From the NCBI GenBank assembly GCA_033439765.1, contig JAULSN010000006.1, forward strand, positions 1,674,001 to 1,738,000: a DNA stretch of 64,000 nt. The letters run 5' to 3'. The notes under the pieces were generated by a model. It was not told where the DNA came from, ran no database searches, and saw nothing but the letters and a program-made list of their open reading frames with translations. Shown piece after piece: positions 45,204-56,826 of the stretch. Both the position numbers and the translations under genes were made by a program. Numbering within the stretch: the stretch's first letter is position 1; each line of letters begins with the position of its first letter. This DNA comes from Lasiosphaeria ovina. Lineage: Eukaryota; Ascomycota; Sordariomycetes; Sordariales; Lasiosphaeriaceae.

Positions 45204-45900
45204 TTATTCGTCCGAGCTTCCGCTTTCGCTCCCGCTGCTGTCGCTCCAGATGTCGAATATCCTATCCTGGCCGTCGCCGTCAGAGTTCGCATCCTCGTCG
45301 CTTTGACTCCAAAGGTGTATGCTCGCCCCTCTCGCTCTGCAGCTCGCTGTCGGAGCCGGAGTATTCGCTTCCGCTGTCAGAATCCTCTGATTCCTCGCTC
45401 CTCATGTGCGCAGCGGGGGGAGGGTTTGCATTCTTCACGTGTGGTAGCCAGCTTCCGGGGTGAGGGTTGCCGCATTGAGATGTAGGGCTAGCACTCTCAG
45501 ACTGCGAGGTGTCAGGGTCGGCGCACTCGCTCTCGCCGTCTGAGCCTGCTGATCTTTCATTCTAAAGTCTGGCGCTGTCTTCGGCCGTGTGACGTGAATT
45601 AGCGGCTATTAGGCCGGGGTGAGTGTCATTGTCGTCGTCTCGGTTTTGCGTGGCTTGCGCCGGGGGGTCGTTGCTTGCCTCAGCCTCCGGGGAGTTACTG
45701 TAATTGGGTCGGATGTCTTGGGCTGAAGTTGGAGTTGGGGTTGATGTTGATGTCTGGGTGATGTGGTTGATGAGAAGGCCAGAAGTGAAGAATGGGAAAG
45801 AATCTATGAGGGGAAATTCGGACTGAGGAGGCTGTCTGCTGATTAGGCAACCGTGCCCGGTGAGTCGGTCTAGTGGTTCTCCAGTGTGCAGTATGCATGG
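45204..45900 (-). pseudogene. Remnant of an acidic serine-rich protein
   Basis: One minus-strand frame runs from about 45900 with PLDRLTGHGCLISRQPPQSEF, FTSGLLINHI, Thr/Pro repeats and PEAEASNDPPAQATQNRDDDND. It crosses a TAG at 45562-45564 and carries on in the same frame as SAGSDGESECADPDTSQSES and EESEDSDSGSEYSGSDSEL. A frame change near 45300 leads to DEDANSDGDGQDRIFDIWSD and a GSESGSSDE end at TAA 45204. The continuous acidic/Ser bias across the stop and the frame change shows former coding. Upstream exons are not identified and the family is unknown; the composition suggests a disordered nuclear-type tail. Confidence 0.55.
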
Positions 45901-46093
45901 TTATGTGCAGCTTCCTAGCCGGCTTCCGACTTGATCGGCCACTTGGACCCAACAGTCTGGCCTAGATAGTGCAGTTGGGCCTGCCGCCGTCGAGATGCAG
46001 GTATCTAGTTCTAGGCCAGTGGACATGATAGGCTTTAGTACCGAGGGTGGGTGTGGATTCCTGATTGCTAACAACCTAGAGATTCTTCTATGG

Positions 46094-49000
46094 TCACTCC
46101 TCGCCCCTGGCTTCGCGGAGGTATTCGTCTTCCTCCTCGTCCTCGCCGTCGAAGCCGACCGAGTCGTCGGTATCGTCGTCGTAGATGGTCGCCTCCTCCT
46201 CCTCGAGCCTGCGCAGCTGCTGCTCGCGCTCGCGCTCCTGGCGAAGCTCCTCCTCGGCGTCCTGGCGAAACTCCTCCTCCTTTCTTGCCTTCTCCTCCTC
46301 CTCCTCCTCCCTCGCCCACCGCTCCGTTGCCTCTCTGGCGCGGTCCGCCGCGGCCTCGTGGCTCTCCAGCTCGGCTATTTGGGCTTGCTCGACCTGCTGC
46401 TGCTGCTGCTTCCTCTTCATCTCGTCCTCCTGCATCAGCACTTCCAGCTCCTGAGCCAGCGCGTCCTGCTTGCGAACCAGCTCCGACACTCTGCGCATGT
46501 CGTCGTCCCGCCCATCTTTCTTGTATAGCTCCTGCAGCTGCGACCACTTTGGTTTCCGGGGCCGCTTCTCGTCCCCCTGCAAATAGCGCCGCTTCTGATT
46601 GGGGGGCCGCGTCTCGGTCTCCTCTGCGAACGTCGACGGCCCGCTGACCCGCGGCGGACTCATGATGCCGCCCGACTTGGTCTTTTGCACGCTGGCGCGC
46701 GGGTCGCCGTGCTCGGTCCAGTCCGACCCGATGCTTCTCCGGTCCAGGCCGAGAAGCTCGTCGTCCATGTCGTACTCTTGCTCGCGCATGGCGTCCTCTG
46801 CATCGCGAATGGCGTCCTCTTCATCTTGGCGCCTGTTGTCCTCTTCCTCCTGGCGCATGATCTCCTCTTCGTCCGCGAACAGGTTGGCCGGCTCGTCGTC
46901 GTCCAGGATGGCATCTTCTTCTGCAACGTGGTCCCGGTACGCGGTTTCGTCGTAGTCTTCGGCGGCGAGCTGATCGGGGTCGGCCTCATGTTGCTGCTGT
47001 TGTTGCTGCCTGGATGTTCTTTTATAGAGTTTCCTTAACCTCTGCATCTTCTGCATGTTGGCCTCCTGCGCCCGGATCAGCCGTTGTATTGTATCCTTGG
47101 CTTCTTTGCTCGTCCCCAGGCTGCTAGCGCGCTGAAGCTCGTCCTGCAGCCGCTTGTTTTCCCCCATGAGATGTTGATTGGCCTCCCTCGCTTCCGCGAG
47201 ACGTCTCAGCACTTCTTCGTTATAGTAATATTGTGTTTTCTGAGACTCGGTCGGGTTCGCAGTGGTGTCCCCGACAGCTGGCATCTTGCCGGCCCGCGTG
47301 CACTGGTTGGCGTGTCTCGCCAGCTCGTCTTCGCCTGCAAAGCTAGCGTCGCAGCCGAGGCAGACTTGGGGGTTCTCTGACTCCGTCTTGCCGTGGCTCG
47401 GGAGGCTTTTCGTGTCTGCGGCACTTGGAGGGTTTGCTCCTGCTTCCAGGTCTGGATATGGGAAATTCGGCGGTTCCGGGGATTCGGTCCATATTGGACC
47501 TGGGCCACCTTTAACCAATTCAAAAGGCAAGTATACGGACTGTTTCCCTCTGTGTGGAAGCAACGAGGTCAGCAGGGAGACTACTGCGGGAGGTATTGGC
47601 AAAACAAACTCAACTCACCCACTCTCTATGTCGTAGGTGGTGTGCAAGAACGGCGCACACGCGTCGCAAAAGTATGGTTTCCCACGCATCCGCGTTTCAA
47701 CTTCGTCGGTCAATGCAATGCAGTAGCCATGCTGCCATACAAAGCACCTGCTGCACACCATGTTCTGCTCGCTGTAGTCCTCCATGACTATCTCGCGAGG
47801 ACTGTGAGGGGGCTCTTGAAGGCCACACACGCATCGGACCTTGTTCCCTTGAGAGCTGAGACTCGCTGCACGTCTCGTAAACTCGACCTCGAGTTGTCGA
47901 GGCTCGCACTCTTCACAGTGGTGACTAAAGCCCGGCTTCTCAACCGCCGTCCAGTCGCTATACTTATAGTAGCAGCCGACATGCTGCCAGGTGTTGCAGG
48001 TTCCGCAGGCGACAGACGTGGAATATTCTTCCAGGAACGGAGAAGCCCCTCCACAGACGCATTTGTGGCGGCGGCCGTACGCATCAGCCACTATCCCCTC
48101 GTGTGTCGATTCAGAACTGGCCCTTGACGAGACGGACACCTCGTCGTCGTCGGGGCTCGGCGGCAGGGCCGAGAGCGAGATCTCCTCGAGGTGGCGAGCA
48201 AGATGGCTGGTGACGGCGAGCCTGCCGGGCTCGGTGCGCTCGAGGCACAGGGGGCAGGTGATGGCGACCCAGTCGGGCTCGTACTGGTGGTCGAGGGCGA
48301 GGTGGGAGATCCAGTCGGCGCGGTGAGCGAAGCTGAAGCCCAGGCAGCCGTCCTCGAGGCACAGGTCGGGCCGCAGGTCGACGTACAGGTGCTGCTTCCA
48401 CTTGCGGTTGTTGGAGATGTGCACCGTCTTGCCGCACGCCACGCACGCGAACGGCTTGCCGCGCCGCGCCTCGTCGGGCAGCGGCGGGATGCGGATCTTC
48501 TGCCCCTCGCCCGGCCCGCTGTACGTCATGACCGTCTCGGCGTACACGGACGCTGTTGGCAGTGACGTGCCCAGCCCCGAGTCGTGGTACTTTGAGCTGA
48601 CGATGGTGCCATGCAGCTCGACGCTGGCGCGGACAGCAGCAGGCGCGCGGTTGTAAATTACCTCTGCTTCGTCCTCTTCTTCTTCTTCTTCCCCAGTCCC
48701 GTTGCGCTGCTCCTGGCACCGGAGGTAGCGGGACCAGTTGGCCCTGCCCAGCATCTCGACCAGCGAGCCGTCGGCTTGGGGGAAGCGCTGCTGGATTTTG
48801 TCGACGTAGGCCTTTTCGGGCGCCCACTCGAGGATCTGCAGGGCCTTGTCTTCCTTCTGGGTGGACACGTCGAGGACGGGGTTCCGGAACAGGGGGTCGA
48901 GGTCCATCAGACACTGTGCGTCTGTCTTGAGATCCTCGGCGACCTCGGCGATGCTGTCCTCGAGCTCCAAGTCCGACAGGGCGTCGCTGGAGACATCCGA

Positions 49001-49462
49001 GTCGGAGGCGTCTGCGTCGTGGATGACGTACGACGCCTCGTCGGTTGTTGCCTCGACCTGTAGAACGAACGCGTCGAGCTTCTCCGACGAGAGCCGGGCG
49101 AGCGGTATGAGTCTCTTCACGAGGGCGTCGGTGATGCTGGAGAGAATCTTCAAGGTCGCCTGTCGTATCTTGCGCGACTTGGCGAGCACGTCATCGAGAT
49201 GGCCGTCCTTGACGCCGTATCCATCCGACCATAGGGCGACGATGCCGTGGGCGCGCTCCAGGCTCCTGCGGACCCGCTTCGGGATTTTACTGGTGGGTTG
49301 TTGCAGGGCGACTTGGCGGATGACTTCTTGAAAGAGGCCGAGGATGCCGTCGCAGAGCCTGGCCGTGACGCTGCGGTCGTGGTGGGTGGCCTGGGCATGC
49401 GTCTGCCACTGCTGGATGGCGACGGCGACATCGAGACGACCCTCACGGCCCAGCGCCTGCAT
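46094..49462 (-). CDS. Double PHD-finger, C2H2-like and coiled-coil protein, 2 exons
   Basis: About 1099 residues from exons 47619-49462 and 46094-47549; the intron (GTGAGT to CACACAG) joins TTYDIESG to GKQSVYLPFEL. The first 190 residues are helical (fungal STAND-N-terminal-like, no P-loop). Then come zinc-binding stretches: CVACGKTVHISNNRKWKQH and a CPLCLE..H..H unit (about 330-430), and two PHD-type fingers, KCVCGG...CGTCNTWQHVGC and RCVCGL...CSRCFVWQHGYC ending FCDAC (about 465-605). Such fingers often read histone tails. After another CLGCDASF..H finger the C-terminal half is a long, highly charged Glu/Arg coiled coil with Gln runs. Nuclear or scaffold role is inference. It shares a 366-bp promoter region with the DUF7580 gene. 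Confidence 0.85.
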
Positions 49463-49828
49463 TTTGGGGGGCTTGAGTTTTGTTGACTCTGGCTGTGAGG
49501 CTTCTCATCGCGTTGTTGTTGGGATGATTTGGGACTGGCGTTGGATGACCCCGCGCACAACGTGTCTGACATGGCATGAGAGACGGCTGCATCGTGGATT
49601 GGATGGCTGAGCAGGGCATTCGGATTTAGTCTAGAACTAGCCCCTGTCAGGACGCTGCGCTGCGGCACAGCCCCCGAGGCACAACCCAAGGCCCTGCAGG
49701 CCAAGGCAAACCCCGGCCACAGCCCCTCATCTCGCGACAGACAAACTGCAGCCGCGGATATTCCGGACTCTCACGGCTCCCCTGAGACAAGCAGTCAGCT
49801 CACAACTCACCACTCTGATGCACACCCG
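49463..49828. promoter_or_regulatory. Short bidirectional promoter region
   Basis: 366 bp between the divergent PHD-protein and DUF7580 starts; no gene seen. Confidence 0.5.
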
Positions 49829-51884
49829 ATGGACCCCGTGTCAATCTCGCTCGGCCTGCTGCCCATCCTGGGCGGGGGCCTGAAGCTGTACAAAGTCACG
49901 CAGTCCAAGCTGCGGGCCTTTCGGCACTATTCCCGCGAGATTGACCGCGTGCGCAAGAAGTTCGAGCGCCAGAGGCAGTTCTTCCTCAACGAAGTCCATC
50001 TCATCCTCCGCCTGGTCGTCGACGATGAGCTTCTGGTGCAGGCCATGGTGGACAATGAGACCCACGCGCAATGGCGCAGCTCTGACCTCGAGCGGGACAT
50101 GTTGAAGCATCTCAACCCCAACAACTGTCGCGTGCTGAACGAGATCGTCGACGAGATCAGCAAGGCCATCACCGACGTCCAGGAGGGACTCGAGTGCTTT
50201 GACTGCCTGGAGGAAGAGCGCCGCGAGGTAAAGCCCCTTTGTTCAGTGGCTAGCACAAAGTCCAACGTTTGACAAATATCCACCACCAACTCAGGGCGAG
50301 CGGGTCAAAGACGCTGTGAAGCGGCTCAAAGACCGCGTCAAAATCGCCTTTGACAAGCACAAATTCGGTCAGTGGATCGGCGACCTGCGCAGCTCCAACG
50401 ACGACCTGAAGACCCTGCGCGAGCAGGCGAGCGAACTAGGCAAGGTCAGGAAGCCACTCACCACCGCCGCCGCCAGCAACACATGCACCGCCATCCGCTG
50501 CTCATCACGCAAGCGCATCCCGTCGGACTTCAGCTCGTACGGGGCGACGCGGAGGGCGTCACAGGCTCTGCACGACGCGCTGTGGACGGCGTGGTCGACG
50601 CAGGACGCTTCCAGCTTCCGGCACAACGTCAAGCTGTTCCTCGAGACCAAGACGGACGAGGGCGTGCAGCTGAACCTGGTCATCTCGTGCCTCGGCAGCC
50701 AGCAGGATCCCCTCGACCTGCTGCAGCCGAGCATGGTCAAGGTCCACGTGCGCTCCCAGATGCTCGACTGGATCGACGTCCCAGCCCAGCCGCCGTCGCC
50801 GCGCCCTGCCCCGAAACGCCGGCGCGCCGTCCGGTTCGCCGACGACAGCGACAACACCGACGCAGAGCAGGCGCAGGGCCGTTCCCACGCTCCATCGCCG
50901 CCGCCCACACAACCATCTGTACCCGCCACGCCCGACCTGCGATGCAGCCAGCACCTCTGCTCAGAGCTTCTCCCGAAAACCGCGCGCCGGGAACCGCCCG
51001 CGCCGTCCCCATCACCCCTCCCGCCAACAGCGGCGTGCGTGGGCTACCTCGACACGCACACGCACACGCACACGCACACGCACACGCACGCCGTGTCGCG
51101 CGAGCGGTTCCGGCACTCGTTCTTCCCGTGCTGCGCGGGCGCGGGCGCGTGCAGCAGCGCGGCGCTGTGCCGCACAACCGACCCTACGCCGCCCGTCGCG
51201 CGCGGCCTCGACACGGTGCTGGCGTCGCCAGCCCGCGGCGACGAGCTGTCGGTGCCGCAGCAGCTGCAGCTCGCGCTGCGCATCGCGGCGGCTGTGCTCA
51301 AGTTCAACTCGACGTCGTGGCTGGGCGAGTGCTGGGGCCTGCAGGATCTGTATTTATTCGAGCAGCAACCGCTTGCGGATGTGGGGGAGGGGGGGGAGAA
51401 GGAGGAGGAGGAGGAGGAGGAGGAGGAGGGCGACCTGCCGACGGCCCTCCGCACGCTGCACCTCGGCGTCGAGTGGGCGGCCACCAGCCGGTCGCTCCGA
51501 GCAGCAGCGGCGGGCGGCGTGCTGATGGACGTCGACTCGTCCCTCCCACACGCCAGGGCCGGCAACGACGGCGTGGCGGCCGCGCTGGACGAGGCCAAGC
51601 TGGTGCACGGGATTGCGAATGTGACCATGTACAACCTCGGGGTGGCGCTGTTGGCCATCGGGCGGTGGGCGGCCGTCGACGCGGGCGACGTGCTCGGCGT
51701 GCGGCGCATGGCGCGCCTGCCGTCGCCGCTCGGCCCCCGGTATCACGATTTGACGCAGCGCGTGCTGGACTGTGATTTTGGGTTTGGCAAGGACCTCGCC
51801 CGCCCCAAGCTGCAGGAGGCGGTCTATGATGGTGTGTTACTCGAGCTGCAGAGCATGATCTCGGCGCTCAGCTTTGATGATTGA
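49829..51884 (+). CDS. DUF7580 fungal protein, 2 exons
   Basis: About 662 residues from exons 49829-50227 and 50295-51884 (GTAAAG ... CTCAG, phase 0). The N-terminus MDPVSISLGLLPILGGGLKLYK, followed by long helices with HYSREIDRVRKKFERQRQFF, is the standard N-terminal prion-like/STAND-associated region of this family. The C-terminal half has LQLALRIAAAVLKFNSTSWLGECWGLQDLYLF and ALDEAKLVHGIANVTMYNLGVALLAIGRW, the DUF7580 hallmark, which resembles a degenerate kinase lobe. Between them lies a low-complexity section: basic KRRRAVRFADD, a Pro/Ser region and an alternating Thr-His run encoded by a CACACG-type microsatellite. A poly-Glu stretch is also present. Function unknown; related genes are common in self/non-self recognition repertoires. 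Confidence 0.82.
51054..51090. repeat. (ACGCAC)n microsatellite coding for Thr-His repeats
   Basis: About six 6-bp units in the disordered middle of the DUF7580 ORF; unit length is a multiple of three, so frame is kept. Confidence 0.9.
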
Positions 51885-52930
51885 TTCAAGGGGTTGGCGT
51901 TGGCTTGTTGTCAGTTGGAAAAGAAGCCTAGGGATAGATTCAGGTGGGTCTTACCCTGTATAAATATGTTTGTCGTTCCTTAAAATGTATTAGTTAAGGG
52001 ATATAGCATTGCTTGTATTGATAGAGAGACAATCAAGCCCGACTTGCCGTTGTCTTGGTTACGGGTACTATCCGTACTTTCACCAGCTCAAAATCTCCTT
52101 TCTCGATGGCACTACACGCTTTCAACATAAACTTCTCTCATGCATTTATTAGGTACCTTGTCTTATTCCTTACCATTTCAGGTGTGTTCTGAGGTAATGA
52201 ATTCTACTTGAAGTCTCATCAATGAGTGTAGCTTTACCCCTTTGTTTGAAATACTATAAATATAGAGACAACCTTGTAGACGTTAATATCCAGAGATATT
52301 TACAAAACGCCTTGAGTATATTAACCTAATATTAGCCTTGGGTATATCACTCCCTCTAATATCAAGAATTTGCCTCCTTGGCTCGATGCAAAACGGCTTC
52401 AGAGTCGGCTAGCCTGCCCAGCTCACCTACCTGCTTAGCACGGCGCTAACTTACCGAGTTGCCGTTCACACTCGACAGCCCGCAGGAACATTTTAACCCA
52501 GATCAGGTTTAGACCTCGGCGTCTTGCAGATTGAGTTTCGTCAGAGGCTGGTTATCGTTCGATATCGATACTCAGACTCGGCGGGGTTTCCACCATCCTG
52601 CACGTCTAAAATAATACTTAAAGATTAAACTTCTAGACTTCAAACCGTGAACGCGAACATTAAAACTGCAGATTTCAAACGTCTAGATACAGCCCGGGGA
52701 TTTCCGGATTTTACGTGTAATTTAGAACTCCAGACTCCAAGCGTCTAAAAGAGTGCCTAGACACTTCTATATTTTACCAAGACTTCGAAGTGACATATTT
52801 AGTCTAGGATGTCCAGCCACGGACTCCTGACCTCCAAACTTCGCCGAATCTTTACTTACGCCGAGTTCAAACCATTGTACTTGCGAGACTAAACCACCGC
52901 CCCCAAAATCAAAACCACGAGTTCTAAAAA
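51885..52930. other. AT-rich block with degenerate short repeats
   Basis: About 1 kb, clearly AT-richer than its neighbours, with recurring cagactyca / caaacgtctaga-like words between 52620 and 52760. No coding frame. It looks like a mutated repeat or transposon remnant. Confidence 0.5.
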
Positions 52931-54091
52931 CTAACCTAGGAAAAATCCCGAGACCTCGGCATCATCGTGCTCTGCCAGCCACTTCAAGCCCTGCAGCCAC
53001 TCATCGTTGACCCAGCCCTGCTTGCACTTGACGTTCACCAAAGCCCGCCTTGGTCAAGAGCGGGCCGGCGTGCGCATCGCAAGCGATCGCCTCTACCGTC
53101 CCTGCAAACAGCCTGCCGCACTGCACTCTGCGCACCACGCCCGGATGCGTTTCCACCAGTCCGGGAACAGGAGAGGCCACGCCCATCACGGGTGCAGGGC
53201 TGGGCCGGGGAGCGCGGCCACCGAGTCCCAGTCGATGACGGCCAGCACGGTGAACTCGCTGTCGACGGGCACGTTGAACGGCTCGAGGTCGTAGTTGGCC
53301 TGACCAAAGCCCGCACCAGAGCCCGCAGCGGAGGAAACGACAGCGCTGAACGCGCGCACCAGCTCTTCCTGCCCGCGCGTCACCTGGCCATCATCTCCAG
53401 TCCCAAGACTTTTGCTCAGCGCCGCGGGGCACTGGGCATGGTACTCGGCAGCGGAGTCGTACGGCCCCGACGCGGTCCCGACGAGCGGTCCTACAGTAAA
53501 GCCACCGTCGCCGCCCGCTGCGCCGTCGCGCACGATGGAGCCGATCTTGGGCAGCCGGACCGCGGCGAGCTGCAGCACGACGGACGCGAGCTGCGCCCAG
53601 AACTTGGCGCGGAACTCCTCTGGGATGCCTTCGCGGTCGCCGCCCGGATGCGCGCGCGACATGTGCTCGGCCGTGCTGCCGTGGATGTACTCGAGCAGGA
53701 AGAAGGGGCACCCGACGGGGTTCTCCGGGCCGAGGCCCAAGTTGGAGCCGTAGACCTGCGGGATTGGGATGCTGGTGTTCTGGCTGGCTGTGTGTGGAGA
53801 TGGTTGAGCGTTGATCGATGTGGAGTGAGAACATGGGGTTGCTTACCGCACAAACTCCATCGTGGCTAGCTCAGACTCTATGCCGAGGACAAGCTTCTGC
53901 TGGTATTCGGAGCTGTCGCCCACGGCCGCAGCCTGCGGCGAGGAGGGGGAGCAATAGTCCTCGACGGGCGGCATGCGCAGCCGCGCAACCCACTGCACGC
54001 CGTCGCGGAGCACGATATTGCGCACCAGGTTGAAGCTGCCGACCCAGAACTCGCGCGAGAGCGTGCATGGCTGGTTCTGTGGCTCCGTGGG
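52931..54091 (-). pseudogene. APH-family phosphotransferase pseudogene
   Basis: Aminoglycoside-phosphotransferase/choline-kinase-like fold. Exon A 53847-54091 (FWVGSFNLVRNIVLRDGVQWVARLRMP, ending ATMEFVR) joins through a GTAAGC-CAG intron to exon B from 53783 (NTSIPIPQVYG, FFLLEYIHGSTAEH). Exon B reaches the Mg-binding VLAVIDWDSVAALPGPALHP at 53190. There the frame stops, but the family C-terminus continues one frame over as MGVASPVPGLVETHPGVVRR, then shifts again near 53040 into VNVKCKQGWVNDEWLQGLKWLAEHDDAEV and a stop at 52931. Two separate shifts support loss of function. The usual catalytic HxDxxxxN reads QANYDLEPFN, so the loop is also altered. The first exon, before 54091, is not found. 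Confidence 0.8.
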
Positions 54092-54337
54092 CTGCTTATC
54101 GAGAAATTATATGTTGGAGAGGGGAGAGAGTGAGCTCGGGGTGGCCGGGCCACGATTTTGTCACGGAGGGGGGATGCTTCGGAATGTTTGCTATAATTAT
54201 CAATCGTGCGCAACAAGGAGCGAGTTGAAGGAGAGCGGGGGTGTCTGGGTCCTTCGTCTAATACATGTCCGTTTGCTGGACATCGGAAACAGGGATGAGA
54301 TCACAGATGACCAAATAACTACTGCACCACCCGGTCC

Positions 54338-56030
54338 TCACGCCATCTGCTGGGCCTGCCGCTGCGAGGACGTCATGAACTCCCTGGTGGCGTCGACGCC
54401 CATGTAGCTGCACCGAACATGGGTCAGTCTCTAGAGTCCACACTCAAGCACATGATGGATTGGGGGAGTGGCACTGACGCGCACAGGAGGATCTCGGCAA
54501 ACTCGTCGACGTCGTCGCCGCGGCCGTGCTCGAGGAAGCGGTCGAACGAGTAGTTGGCCATGACAAAGTGCGGCGTCTCGCGCCACCGGCGCTCAAACTC
54601 GAACGGCCCGCTGGCGTCCCACAGCCCGCGCGCCAGCGTCCAGCGGTGCACCAACGCCCACGGCCCGGGGCCCTGCTCGACTGTGTGTGTTTCGGGCTGT
54701 CAGCCTGTGGTTGTGGTTAGGGTTGGAAAGAACGGGGCCGCTCACCTGCGTCCGCAGGGTCCTTCATCAGCTCGAACATGGACATGACCGAGTACGCCAT
54801 GAGGATGGTCCTGCGCACGGACTCGGCAAAGATCCAGTTCTAGCAATAGGTAATAAGCAGGTGCCAAGTCGGCCCCTATACGAGGGGGGTGCACGCACCT
54901 CCCAGTTCTTTGGCGGCAGGGCACGCACATCTGCGTGGTCGAGCTGGGCGGCGTCGGACAGGTTGTCGCGCAGCTTGCACAAGTCGGCGAGCCAGGCCAT
55001 GAGCAGCGGCATGTCCTTCTCGCCCTGGGCGCGCAGCGACACGTCGCCGTCGAGCAGGCGGATGATCTGGTAGTGGAACAGGGCCTGGGCGCGCGCGAGC
55101 TTCTCGAGGGGGGTGGCAGCGTTGCCGTTGGCGCGGCCCGTCTCGGCGCTGATGAGCTCGAGCGCGCTGCCGTGCAGCGCGCGCATCACCATGGGCGTCG
55201 TCGCGGGCGTGCGGTTCGCGTACAGCACCGTCGTCGCGAAGCACGACATGATGCTCGGCGGCGTGTGCGTCCGGTACAGGCACTGGTGTAGGAACGGTGT
55301 CGCGTTGCGCGTCGCCATGTCGGTCGTGAACGCCTTGGTCCGGCTGAAGACGTACGATAGTGGTGTTTGCGGGTCGTAGAGGTGCCATGGCTGCATCTTG
55401 TCCTGGACACGGTGTCAGACTGGCTGTAGAGGGAAAAGGAGGCAGACCAAAGCTTACACAGAGCCCTCCCATCTTTCCAAAGGCAATAGTCATCTCTTCC
55501 ACGTCGGCGGGCGAGCTGGGGCGGTCAGTCAGTAGCGCATCGTCGGCAGAGACGAGCCACCGCGCCGGGTTGGCTGGGGAGGTGTTGCTGTTGCTGCGGT
55601 CCATGAAATCCATCACGGAGGTGGAAGCGCAGGGCGGAACACCGCCGATGTAGTTTTGGTCGAGGCCGAGGTGGAGATCGAGGTCGAGGTCGAGGCTGAA
55701 GCCTGGGTCGAGCGCCATGGCCGCCGGAGCGAACAGAAAGGCGGAAGCGGGCGAGTAGTCGGGGGCGCCGCTGGGGGGGTGTGGCTCGCCCGCATGCTCG
55801 ACCTCGACCAGTGCAGCGCCAGTCCCAGAAGCTGGAGCTGTCGTCTTGGTCTTTGTGTAGGTGCAGGGGATTTTCTTCAACTGGCAGCGCGAGCAGACGG
55901 GCATGCGGCGGTCGCAGCGCCTCTTGCCCTGCACACAGGTGTTGCAGTTCTTCTGCCTGGGCGCCGGCACCGACACGGGCAGGGACTCGTGGGCTGCTGC
56001 GGGCGGCTCCATGGCCCTTAGTGTAACCAC
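54338..56030 (-). CDS. Zn(II)2Cys6 transcription factor, 5 exons
   Basis: About 480 residues from exons 55458-56030, 54899-55402, 54746-54839, 54479-54680 and 54338-54407, all GT-AG with phase kept. The zinc cluster CNTCVQGKRRCDRRMPVCSRC has CX2CX6CX6CX2CX6C spacing and is followed by the basic KIPCTYTKTK linker. The middle part has a Leu/Asp repeat (LDLDLDLHLGLD). The C-terminal domain resembles the fungal-specific factor domain: MVMRALHGSALELI, ARAQALFHYQIIRLLDGD and FAESVRRTILMAYSVMSMFELMKD. The start is Met 56030 or Met 56012; the second fits the family better. It probably acts in the nucleus as an activator. The next gene downstream on the same strand is the broken APH gene; no target can be named. 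Confidence 0.88.
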
Positions 56031-56826
56031 GTAGGTCCAGCACGGGTCTGGTCGACTCCTCTAGACTTATCCACCCGGCCTATTCCAAACATACGGGCAC
56101 CAGCGGTAGAGCGGGACTGTCGCTGAACGGGAACTGAGAATCAACGTCGACGCAAAACACGGTCGGAGGTCGGAACTCTGCCGACTGCGGAGTTTGGACA
56201 GAAGCGGTCAGCTTCTCAGGCGTCCCCGCTAACCGCCAAGTCCGCAAACTCCGCAAGCATCGCCGGCAGTGCCTGGCCTTGGCGCTTCTGATGCTGCCGT
56301 AAGAAAAAGCAGGCCACCCAGACGCTCCAAAAGAAATCCAGCCCAGGCGTGTTTTATGTTGATTGACGTAAAACGGCTCTTATGTAGTAGTTCCAGACCC
56401 TCTATCCGTAGTTTCTTCAGACACCTTAGTCGTGCAAAAACTGCAGGTCGCTTTTTAATCAATCGAGCTTCTATGTTGTCGTCTCTTTTAATTCTCTCTC
56501 TGAAGTTCTTACCTTTTACTGGCTCGGCTCTAACAAATTCTACAAAAATGGCCAAAGAACATCCAGTACAGGTGGCAGACGGTGAAAGGGAAGGCCCGAC
56601 GTAAACACTTCAGACGGGCGTGCTGCGAGGACGGTGGCAGAAGACAAGCAACGTGATAAGAGACGGGCCCCCCATATCAACTTGTGTTGAATCTGAAGGG
56701 CAGAAGTCTGGACAAGATATTAGTTACCCCAATATCATTCACCTGGGTACCTAGTTGACAACGCAGCGGCTTCCATTTGGCTATTGACGTTTGGGATGCC
56801 ATGAAAGAAATGAACGAGGCCCCTAA
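56031..56826. other. Promoter side of the second Zn2Cys6 factor, no gene supported
   Basis: 800 bp between the factor's start and the 3' end of the D123-like gene. Overlapping ORFs at 56229-56604 on both strands are not recognised. Confidence 0.5.

Noticed and set aside
46090..46989. Plus-strand ORFs opposite the coiled-coil half of the PHD protein
   Set aside because: Pro/Ser- or Leu-rich reversals of a Glu/Arg-rich coding region; no family resemblance.
50372..51775. 467-codon ORF in a second frame of the DUF7580 gene
   Set aside because: Arg/Ala/Pro-rich shadow frame; the DUF7580 hallmark lies in the other frame.
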